This document shows, in pieces, positions 43,032 through 50,576 of a DNA stretch of 64,000 nucleotides (positions within the stretch are counted from its first letter, which is position 1; each line of letters opens with the position of its first letter). The notes below the pieces were generated by a model that was not told the origin of the DNA, searched no databases, and was given only the letters and a program-made list of their open reading frames with translations. Position numbers and translations under genes: made by a program. Source of the stretch: CAVXZE01 sp963766175 (lineage in GTDB: Bacteria > Myxococcota_A > UBA9160 > UBA6930); NCBI GenBank assembly GCA_963766175.1, contig CAVXZE010000021.1:649216-713215 (forward strand), written 5' to 3'.

Positions 43032-44689
43032 GATTTCTTCTCCTCCTCCCGCTCGCGGAGGACCCGGCGCAACACCTTTCCGGTCAGGTTCTTGGGGATC
43101 TCGTCGATGAACTCGACGATCTTCGGCGCTTTGTAGGCCGCCATCTTCTCCTTGCCGAAGGCGATGATCTCTTCCTCTGTCAGCTTGCCCCGCGCTTCCT
43201 GCTTCGGGACGATGAATGCCTTGACGGTCTCACCACGGTACTCATCCCGGACACCGACGACGGCGGCCTCCTGGACGGCGGGATGATGATAGAGATACCC
43301 CTCCACTTCCGCCGGTGCGATGTTGTAGCCCGAGGCGATGATCAGGTCCTTGATCCGCTCGACGAAGAAGAGGAAGCCGTTCTCGTCCATGTAGCCGGCA
43401 TCGCCCGTGGCAAACCATCCGTCCCCCGGGAACTGTTCGCGGGTTTCCTCGGGCTTCCTCCAATATCCCTTTGCCACGCCTTCCCCGCGAAGGATGATCT
43501 CGCCCACGGTTCCCCTCGGCACCACATGGCCGCTCTCGTCGACGATCTTGACCTCGCCGGTGATGGCGCCCAGCGTGCCGCTTCCGGGGAGCTTCTTGTT
43601 GACCATCTCGATGGTCCCGGGACCCGCGCCGGTCGTCTCGGTGCACCCGTAGCCGGCGTAGAGATAGGTGCCGACCCTCTCCTGCCACTCCTTCTGGAGA
43701 ACGGCCGGAACCGGCGCCCCGCTCGCCGCCGTCACCCGCAAGCTGGAGAGATCGAACCTGTCGAATTCCGGGTGGTTGAGCAGACCGATGTAGGCGGTGG
43801 GCGGGGCGAAGCCGAAGGTGATGCCGAAGCGCTGTATCAGGTCGAGCATCTCACCGGCGTCGAACATCGGAATCGGCACACTGGTGGCGCCGATCATCAC
43901 TGCGGGAAATAGGATCAATACCTGCCCCCCCACGTGGAAGAGCGGGAAGAGCATGAACAGCACATCGGAAGCTTTCATGTCCAGGCCGCCGACGACCAGG
44001 CTGGCGACGTGGTTGTAGTTCCGGTGGGTGATCATGGCGCCCTTCGGAAATCCCGTGGTGCCCGACGTGTACAAGATGCAGGCGAGATCCTCGGAGGTGT
44101 CCGTCTCGAAGACCGGAACCGCACCGTGCTCCCGGCCGATGATCTCCATCAGGTCGTCGGCGCCCTCCACCGGAGCTTTGTCTCCCGCCAGCAGAGGCGG
44201 AACATTTGCGGTCGGCTCGGAGAAGTCCCTCGCGTGGGTCGTGACGACACGCCTCAGTCGCAGCTCCGCAGCGACCGGCTGCATCACCGGGAACAGGAGA
44301 TCGAGACCGACCAGGACACGGGCCTCCGATTCCTCCAGGATGTAACGGATCTCGTCGGCCTTCAGCATCACGTTGAAGGGAACCATCACGCAGCCCGCCT
44401 TCAGGATCCCGTACATCGCAATCACGTGCTGCGTGCAGTTGGGCAGCATGGTGGCGACCTTGTCGCCTTTCTCGAGACCCAGCCTGGCCAGGTATGCGGC
44501 GAACCGGTCGCTCAACAGATCGAGCTCCCAGTAGCTCAGATGGTGATGGAAGTAGATCAGCGCCGTCTTCTCCGGACAGCGCCGCGCCGTCTCCCGCAGG
44601 ATCTCGTGCAGCGGCTCCCCCGGCGTCTCCGGCACCGGCTTCGCCGCCCAGGCGGGATCGAAGCAGAGGTAGGAGGGTTGGGGGGACAT
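43028..44689 (-). CDS. Long-chain-type acyl-CoA synthetase
   Basis: A 553-residue adenylate-forming ligase. P-loop CILYTSGTTGFPKGAMITHRN near residue 205, AGYGCTETTGAGP (A5), GDAGYMDENGFLFFVERIKDLIIASG (A7-A8) and NLTGKVLRRVLRE with the catalytic Lys are all canonical. It activates a fatty or ring-bearing acid for the dehydrogenases of the same cluster. Its stop overlaps the hydrolase gene; 87 bp separate it from the second acyl-CoA dehydrogenase upstream. Confidence 0.9.
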   Translation of the reverse strand: MSPQPSYLCFDPAWAAKPVPETPGEPLHEILRETARRCPEKTALIYFHHHLSYWELDLLSDRFAAYLARLGLEKGDKVATMLPNCTQHVIAMYGILKAGCVMVPFNVMLKADEIRYILEESEARVLVGLDLLFPVMQPVAAELRLRRVVTTHARDFSEPTANVPPLLAGDKAPVEGADDLMEIIGREHGAVPVFETDTSEDLACILYTSGTTGFPKGAMITHRNYNHVASLVVGGLDMKASDVLFMLFPLFHVGGQVLILFPAVMIGATSVPIPMFDAGEMLDLIQRFGITFGFAPPTAYIGLLNHPEFDRFDLSSLRVTAASGAPVPAVLQKEWQERVGTYLYAGYGCTETTGAGPGTIEMVNKKLPGSGTLGAITGEVKIVDESGHVVPRGTVGEIILRGEGVAKGYWRKPEETREQFPGDGWFATGDAGYMDENGFLFFVERIKDLIIASGYNIAPAEVEGYLYHHPAVQEAAVVGVRDEYRGETVKAFIVPKQEARGKLTEEEIIAFGKEKMAAYKAPKIVEFIDEIPKNLTGKVLRRVLREREEEKKS

Positions 44690-44776
44690 GGGGGATTCCT
44701 CAATGGGGAGGACAGGGTCGGTAGCGCTGCTGCATCTCCACTGCTCGAGTGACTGCGGAAGGCGATGATTTCCTGT

Positions 44777-45937
44777 TCAGAGGGGAAACGGGTCGGCGCC
44801 GTTCAACAGATTCTTCAAGATGATCATGCGCTGGATCTGATTGGTGCCAGCCCCGAACTCGATGCCCTTGACGTCTCGATAGAAGCGCTGGATGGGATAC
44901 TCTCGTATGAAACCGTACCCTCCGAAGACTTCCATGGCTTTGCCTACGGCCCGAATCGCAACCTGTGAGCAGAACAGCTTGGTGTAGGAAGCTTCCTGAC
45001 TGACCTTCTCACCCCGGTCGGCCCGGGTCGCCGCCCAATAGGCCATCAGGCGGGCGGCCTGCACCTCGGTGGCGATCTCGGCCAGGATCTCCTGCATGGC
45101 CTGGAAGCTGACGATGGGCGCTCCGAACTGGACCCTCTCCCGGGCGTATCGGTATGCCAGGTCAAAGGCGGCCTGGGCGCCGCCGATGGGAGCCATCGAG
45201 AAGACGATCCGCTCCCGGTCCAGCCCGCTCATCAGAACCTTGACACCCTTGTTGATGTCGCCCAGGACGTTCTCCTCCGGGACGATGCAGTTCTCGAAGA
45301 CCAGCTCCCCGGTCGGTGAGCTGCGGGCCCCCATCTTCTTCAGCTTCTTGCCCTTGGTGAACCCTGGGAATCCATCCTCCACCAGGAACGTGGTGATGCC
45401 CTTCGGGCCGGCCTCCGGGTCGGTCTTGGCGTAGACGATGACCAGGTCGGCCACGGGCCCGTTGGTGATGAACATCTTGGTGCCGTTGAGGACCCAGTGG
45501 TCGCCTTGCTTCTCGGCCCGTGTGCGAAGTGACAGGGCGTCCGACCCGGCTTCGGGTTCGGTGATGGCCAGGGCCCCTATCTTGCTGCCGTCGATGAGCC
45601 CGGGCAGGTACCGCCGACGCTGCGCCTCGGTCCCGTTGCGGTAGAGGCTTTCTGTACATAGCACGGTGTGGGCGCCCCAGGAGGTAGCCAGACCCGAGTC
45701 GCCCCTGCTGATCTCCTCCATGGTCAGCAGGCAGGACAGGAAGTCGGCCCCGCTGCCCCCATACGCCTCCGGAATCGAGACGCCGAACAGACCCAGATCA
45801 CCCATGGCCCGGAACACCCCGGACGGAAACGCTTCCTCTTCATCCCATTCAGCCGCCCGCGGAGTGATCTCCTCTGCCACGAACCGGGCCACCGTGTCTT
45901 TGAGCATCCTCTGCTCTTCGGTCAGCTCAAAATCCAT
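44777..45937 (-). CDS. Acyl-CoA dehydrogenase, isovaleryl/long-chain type
   Basis: A 386-residue FAD enzyme. LAITEPEAGSDALSLRTRA and GTKMFITNGPVADLVIVYA are typical, as is VFGGYGFIREYPIQRFYRDVK. The last motif is GAGTNQIQR without the usual Glu; in isovaleryl- and long-chain enzymes the base lies instead in the helix LDRERIVFS, which is present. It starts with ATG at 45937. It is the first gene of the catabolic run on the minus strand and overlaps the tail of a hydrolase fragment. Confidence 0.9.
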   Translation of the reverse strand: MDFELTEEQRMLKDTVARFVAEEITPRAAEWDEEEAFPSGVFRAMGDLGLFGVSIPEAYGGSGADFLSCLLTMEEISRGDSGLATSWGAHTVLCTESLYRNGTEAQRRRYLPGLIDGSKIGALAITEPEAGSDALSLRTRAEKQGDHWVLNGTKMFITNGPVADLVIVYAKTDPEAGPKGITTFLVEDGFPGFTKGKKLKKMGARSSPTGELVFENCIVPEENVLGDINKGVKVLMSGLDRERIVFSMAPIGGAQAAFDLAYRYARERVQFGAPIVSFQAMQEILAEIATEVQAARLMAYWAATRADRGEKVSQEASYTKLFCSQVAIRAVGKAMEVFGGYGFIREYPIQRFYRDVKGIEFGAGTNQIQRMIILKNLLNGADPFPL

Positions 45938-46140
45938 AGGGACCTCTTTTCAAACGCACCCGCAGCGTCGATGAAGATCCAGTGCCCGGAACCTTCGACG
46001 ACGACCGGCTCCGGGTTCTCGATACTCTCATCGATTCTCTCGGCATGTGCAACGCGCATGGAATCCGAGTCCCCGTGTGGAATCGAGATGACCGCTGGAT
46101 CCATCCCCACGCAGGCGTCCGACAACGACGCTATCATGGG
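45922..46140 (-). pseudogene. C-terminal remnant of an alpha/beta hydrolase
   Basis: The frame reads ISIPHGDSDSMRVAHAERID and EPVVVEGSGHWIFID, which is the Asp-to-His end of an alpha/beta hydrolase, ending 15 bp inside the dehydrogenase gene. The nucleophile and most of the protein are absent. It is the second hydrolase remnant in the window. Confidence 0.55.
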
Positions 46141-46165
46141 CTTTCTTCTTGGAAAGGAACCCCTC

Positions 46166-46786
46166 ATGAAGCTCTACACCGGTATGGGCCCGAACCCGCG
46201 AACGATCCGCATCTTCATGGCCGAGAAGGGGATCGAGATCCCCCTCGAGCAGGTCGACCTGCTGGGCGGCGAGAACCGTCGCCCGCCCTACACGGACAAG
46301 AACCCGGCCGGACAGCTTCCCTGCCTCGAGCTCGACGACGGCAGCCATCTGGCCGAGATCACCGCCATCTGCGAGTATCTGGAGGAGATCCAGCCCGAAC
46401 CGCCCCTCATCGGGACCACCCCGGAGGAGCGGGCACAGACGCGCATGTGGACCCGCCGCATCGACCTCAACATCCTCGAGCCCCTGGCCAACGGCTTCCG
46501 CTTCGCCGAGGGCCTGGGGATCTTCAAGGACCGCGTCCACGTGATTCCCCATGCCGCCGACGACCTGAAGGCCATCGCGCGCGAGAAGCTCGAGTGGTTG
46601 AACGGGATGATCGAGGGGCGGGAGTTCATCGTCGGCGATCGCTTCACGCTGGCCGACGTGCTGCTCTATGCCTTCCTCGAGTTCGCGGCGACCGTGGGGC
46701 AGCCGCTCGACGCCAAGCTCGACAATCTGCAGGGCTGGTACACGCGCGTGGCGTCACGGCCCTCGATCGAAGCGAGCAAGAGCTAG
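46166..46786 (+). CDS. Glutathione S-transferase family protein
   Basis: A 206-residue protein with thioredoxin-like N-terminal domain (MKLYTGMGPNPRTIRIFMAE; then AGQLPCLELDDGSHLAEITAI, the glutathione site Pro and Ser-equivalent) and helical C-terminal domain (VGDRFTLADVLLYAFLEFA, the N-capping box). The catalytic Ser/Cys place is Asn or Pro here. It diverges from the catabolic run and lies next to the DsbA/HCCA-isomerase gene, two families that often meet in ring-compound breakdown. Ribosome site GGAAAGG is good. Confidence 0.88.
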   Translation: MKLYTGMGPNPRTIRIFMAEKGIEIPLEQVDLLGGENRRPPYTDKNPAGQLPCLELDDGSHLAEITAICEYLEEIQPEPPLIGTTPEERAQTRMWTRRIDLNILEPLANGFRFAEGLGIFKDRVHVIPHAADDLKAIAREKLEWLNGMIEGREFIVGDRFTLADVLLYAFLEFAATVGQPLDAKLDNLQGWYTRVASRPSIEASKS

Positions 46787-46820
46787 CCGGAGAGCGATCC
46801 ACAGGAAGCTTCTGCTCTCT

Positions 46821-47429
46821 TCAGCCCTGACTCTTCTGGATGTAGTAACGCACCAGCTCGAAGCGGTCGTTGCCCCAGAACATCTCGTCCCCCACGAAGA
46901 GGGTCGGCGCACCGAAGACACCACGTTCGACCGCGGCCCGGGAGTCGGCGTCCAGCCGTTCGCGCAGCTCGTCGGACTGCGCCCGCTCGAGCGCGGCGTC
47001 CGCGTCCAGGCCCGCGCCGGCCAGGAGCGCCCGCACCACCTCGGGATCCGAGATGTCCTTCGCATCGGCCCAGCGGGCGCGGAACGCGGGGTAGTGGTAC
47101 TCGCGGAAGCGGCCCTGGTCCTTGGCCACCAGCGCCGCCTGGGTCAAGAGCCGCGGATCCTTGCGCTCGCCCCCGGCGGGGTGGAACTCGGCGCCGCAGA
47201 GCTCCGCCCACTGGCGCAGATCGTTTGCCAGGTTGGCCTTCTTGCGGGGTCCGAGGCCCGGAGCCTTGACCCCTTCGGGCAGGGGATTCGGAGGAGGCTC
47301 CTTGATGATCGACAACAGCGCGGGACGGAAGTCGATCTCTACCCCGAGATCGCCCAGGTACGCTTCGACTCGGCAACTGCCGAGGTAGGCCCAGGGTCAG
47401 GCGTAGTCGAAGTAGAAGGGAATCTGCAT
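46821..47429 (-). CDS. DsbA/HCCA-isomerase-family protein with in-frame UGA: probable selenoprotein
   Basis: A 202-residue thioredoxin-fold protein of the 2-hydroxychromene-2-carboxylate isomerase/DsbA group, starting ATG at 47429 behind GGAGGAG. It reads MQIPFYFDYA, then TGA (47397-47399), then PWAYLGSCRVEAYLGDLG, SIIKEPPPNPLPEG, and ends ERGVFGAPTLFVGDEMFWGN (cis-Pro loop). The TGA is codon 11, the catalytic Ser/Cys place of this fold. Homologous sequence continues in the same frame on both sides of the codon. A SECIS-like hairpin lies 12 nt after it. If the codon is not selenocysteine, the gene would start only at TTG 47315 and lack its active site. No selA/B/C/D gene is in the window. Confidence 0.7.
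47369..47384 (-). promoter_or_regulatory. Bacterial SECIS-like hairpin
   Basis: In the mRNA sense the sequence CTCGGCAGTTGCCGAG forms a perfect 6-bp stem with loop AGUU. It begins 12 nt after the UGA, so the loop starts 18 nt from it. Known bacterial SECIS elements have a short stem about 11 nt after UGA and a loop with G (then U) among its first bases; all three points are met. It lies wholly inside the coding sequence, as in bacteria. Confidence 0.6.
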
Positions 47430-47762
47430 GGCGCTGCTCCTCCATCGAGGAGTCTACACGACCCCTGGCGCCGCGGTGGGCGGGCGATCCCCACACGACC
47501 GCTCGGCTGGCGCCGACGCTGAGCGTCAAGTCCCCGAAACACATAGAGTTCGACCTCTGAGCCGCGAAGATCCGGCCCGCTCTGAAAGGAGGATTCCTCT
47601 CCTGCCTTCGACAAGTGACCCCATCCGTCACACCCTCTTGCCATATTGCCTGCTGGAGCCTTCCCGGGCACCCGAACTCCACCGCCCGCGAGCGGTGTCC
47701 GAGCGCGAATCGGGTGGTCGTGGTGATCTGACAGGGCAAGCCAGGGTGGAGCAGAGCAGGAC
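47430..47762. other. Intergenic region without recognised features
   Basis: Between the divergent DsbA-like gene and the nuclease/helicase pair there is no convincing gene. A purine-rich AAAGGAGGA near 47587 has no start codon at a proper distance. No strong promoter pair or hairpin stands out. Confidence 0.4.
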
Positions 47763-50576
47763 ATGAATCGGGAGTTTCTCGGCTGGAATGCGGCGTCCCT
47801 CGAAGGCGTGGCGCCGCTCGAACGCGCAGCGTTCTGGCTCGCCGAGCGCTTTGGCTCCGACATGCACGGCGTCCTGGTGGCGCTTCCGGGCGCTCGAAGT
47901 GGCCGCATCCTCGGCGAGTCGATCGCCCGCAGGGTCGGTTGCCACCTCCGGCCGCCCAGGGTGGTGACCGCCGGCCTGGCCAGCGACGAGTTGCTCGCGG
48001 TGGAGGGCACCCCGGCCGGCCGTCTGGTGCGGACGCTGGCGTGGAAGCAGGCGCTGGCCGGACTCGACGCCGACCCGTTGTCGTGGATCGTCGCGCGCCC
48101 ACCGGGAAAGGAGGATCTGGTCGGCTGGATGCGTCTGGCCGAGGAGGTGAGAGGGCTCTTTGGCGAGGTGGCGGCCGAGGGGCTGGGGTTCGCCGACGTG
48201 GCCGGGAACGATCTGCTCGCGACACTCGATGGCGAGCAGCGGCGCTGGCAAGCGCTGGCCGCAGCGCAGGCACGCATGGTCGATCTCCTCGAAGACGCGG
48301 GCTTCGTCGATCCGCACCTCGGCCGTCTCCAGGCGATTCGAGCCAAGGCGACCCGTGCGGTGCGCGAAGTCGTGCTCGTCGGCGTCTCGGAGATGAACCA
48401 GCTGCTGCGCGGCGCACTCGATCTCTGCGAAGCTCCCGTCACCGCGCTCGTCTTCGCACCCGCCGAGCGAGCGGAATCCTTCGATCCTCATGGCGCCTTG
48501 ATTTCCGAGGCCTGGCAGTCATCGGAGACGAGCCTCGACGCTGAAGCGCAGTGGCACGTGGTGGACAGCCCGGCCGACCAGGCTCGCTGCGCAGCCGGCG
48601 TCATCGCCAGCTGGGGCGGCCAGTACGCAGCCGAGCAGATCAGCATCGGGCTGGCCGACCGTGAGGTCGCGCCCTACCTCCAGGCCGTCATGGGCGAATG
48701 CGGGGTCACCGCCCGCGATGCTGCCGGGACGCCCATCGAGCGCACCCGCCCCGCCGTCTTGCTCGATGCCGTGGCGCGCTTCCTGGAAGGGCGTCGCTAT
48801 GCCGATCTGGCCAAGCTGGTCCGCCATCCCGACTTCGAGGCGGCACTGCGCCGCGCGGATGGGAGCCTGGAGCCGGTGGATCTCGTCGACCGGTACCACA
48901 ACGCCCATCTGCCCTGGAAGGCCGACGGACGCTGGCTGGCGGATCCGGACGACTCAGACGACAAACACCTGGCCGCATCCATGGGTCGGATCTGGCGCGG
49001 CGTTCGCGACCTCCTCGGTGGCCTCTTCGATGAGGGCGAGCACGAAGCCGCCGCCATGGCCCCGAAAGTCCGCAAGCTATTGCAGGCTGTCTACGGCGAA
49101 CGCGCGCTGGATCCAGCGGTGGAGTCGGATCGGCTCTTGATCTCGAGCCTCGGTCGGCTGGGTGAGGCGTTGGCCGATCTCGAGAGCCTGCCCGCGCCGC
49201 TCGCTCCGGCGGGCCGTGCCGCGGAGACCATCTCGCTCCTGCTCCGGGCGATGGGCGGCGACGGGGTCCCGCCTGCGGCCGCGCGCGCTGGCGAGCCGAC
49301 GCTGGAGATGCTCGGCTGGCTCGAGCTGGCCCTCGATGACGCAGTGGCCCTGGTGGTCACGGGCTTCGAAGACGGGCGTGTCCCCGAGTCCATCCATGGG
49401 GATGCGTATCTTCCCAACCGGCTGCGTCAGAGTCTCGGGATCGTCGACAACCAGAAGCGGCTAGCCCGCGATCTCTACGCCACCGAGCTCCTGCTGCAGT
49501 CACGCGAGCGCGTGGCCTTCATTACCGGGCGGCGCAGCGCAGCGGGCGATCCCCAGGTGCCCAGCCGCATCGTCTTCCACTGCGCCGAATCCGAAGTGGT
49601 GCCGCGAGTGAAGCGCTTCATCGACGGTTCCAAACAAGCCCGTCCGCGGGTGCAGGGTTCGGCGGGCAGCGGTCGCGAGTTGCCGCGCCTGGCCAAGGAC
49701 CCGGAGGTCGAGTCGATCAGGGTCACCGCGTTCAAGACCTACCTGGCATCACCCTACGAGTTCTACCTCGTGCACGTCGCGGAACTGAAGAGCCTCGACG
49801 ACCGGGCCCGGGAGCTGGATCCGCTGGGGTTTGGAAGCCTTGCGCACGAAGTCCTGAAGCGCTTCGGACAGGACGACCGGATGCGGGACGAGCGCGACGA
49901 GGCAAAGCTCGGGCAGTTCCTCACGGACGCGCTCGAGAATCTCGGCAGCGAACGATATGGCCGGCATCCGCTCCCTGCTGTGCAGCTGCAGCTGGAGCAG
50001 CTGGCCCAGCGCCTGCGTGGCTTTGCCGCGGCCCAGGCGAAACGAAGAGAGGAAGGCTGGGAGATTCGCGAGACCGAGTGGTCCCCGTCGGAGGGTTACG
50101 TCGCATTCGACGTCGATGGAACCCCGATCCGTCTCAAGGGCCGGATCGATCGCATCGACCATCACCCGGAAACGCAGCGATGGGCCATCTGGGACTACAA
50201 GACGGGAGAGAGCGTCCGCAACCCGCTCAACGCGCATCGCAGGCAGGACGGGGAGTGGATCGATCTCCAGCTGCCGCTCTATTGCGTCCTCGCGGTCGAG
50301 CTGCTCGGCGACGCGGTGCCCGCCGAGGTCGGCTACATCGCGCTGCCGCGCGAAGAGATGGAGATCGGGTTCAAAGGGCTCGATCGCTGGTCGCGGCGCA
50401 AGGACGATAAGGAGACCTTCGAGGAAGGGATGGAGAGTGCGGTCGAAGCGGCGCGCGACGTCGTTCGGCGGATCCGCAGGGGTGAGTTCTTCACCGACGA
50501 GGGCTTCGCACCGCGCGACGAGATCTTTGCCGCCATCGGTGGCGTCGGCATCATCACCGGGAGCGAGGAAGAATGA
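47763..50576 (+). CDS. addB: AddB-like recombination nuclease subunit
   Basis: A 937-residue protein, first of an AddB/AddA pair. The N-terminus (VLVALPGARSGRILGESIARR) is the AddB entry in place of a Walker motif. The C-terminal PD-(D/E)XK nuclease domain has SPYEFYLVHV, FGSLAHEVLKRF, LKGRIDRIDHH, WAIWDYKTGE and WIDLQLPLYC, which give the metal Asp, the DxK pair and the Gln-rich helix. With AddA it processes double-strand ends for RecA. The cysteines that hold an Fe-S cluster in Bacillus AddB are not evident. The gene overlaps the next by ATGA. Confidence 0.8.
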   Translation: MNREFLGWNAASLEGVAPLERAAFWLAERFGSDMHGVLVALPGARSGRILGESIARRVGCHLRPPRVVTAGLASDELLAVEGTPAGRLVRTLAWKQALAGLDADPLSWIVARPPGKEDLVGWMRLAEEVRGLFGEVAAEGLGFADVAGNDLLATLDGEQRRWQALAAAQARMVDLLEDAGFVDPHLGRLQAIRAKATRAVREVVLVGVSEMNQLLRGALDLCEAPVTALVFAPAERAESFDPHGALISEAWQSSETSLDAEAQWHVVDSPADQARCAAGVIASWGGQYAAEQISIGLADREVAPYLQAVMGECGVTARDAAGTPIERTRPAVLLDAVARFLEGRRYADLAKLVRHPDFEAALRRADGSLEPVDLVDRYHNAHLPWKADGRWLADPDDSDDKHLAASMGRIWRGVRDLLGGLFDEGEHEAAAMAPKVRKLLQAVYGERALDPAVESDRLLISSLGRLGEALADLESLPAPLAPAGRAAETISLLLRAMGGDGVPPAAARAGEPTLEMLGWLELALDDAVALVVTGFEDGRVPESIHGDAYLPNRLRQSLGIVDNQKRLARDLYATELLLQSRERVAFITGRRSAAGDPQVPSRIVFHCAESEVVPRVKRFIDGSKQARPRVQGSAGSGRELPRLAKDPEVESIRVTAFKTYLASPYEFYLVHVAELKSLDDRARELDPLGFGSLAHEVLKRFGQDDRMRDERDEAKLGQFLTDALENLGSERYGRHPLPAVQLQLEQLAQRLRGFAAAQAKRREEGWEIRETEWSPSEGYVAFDVDGTPIRLKGRIDRIDHHPETQRWAIWDYKTGESVRNPLNAHRRQDGEWIDLQLPLYCVLAVELLGDAVPAEVGYIALPREEMEIGFKGLDRWSRRKDDKETFEEGMESAVEAARDVVRRIRRGEFFTDEGFAPRDEIFAAIGGVGIITGSEEE

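Noticed and set aside
47430..47762. Small genes in the gap before addB
   Set aside because: Short frames show no domain, ribosome site or sensible composition.
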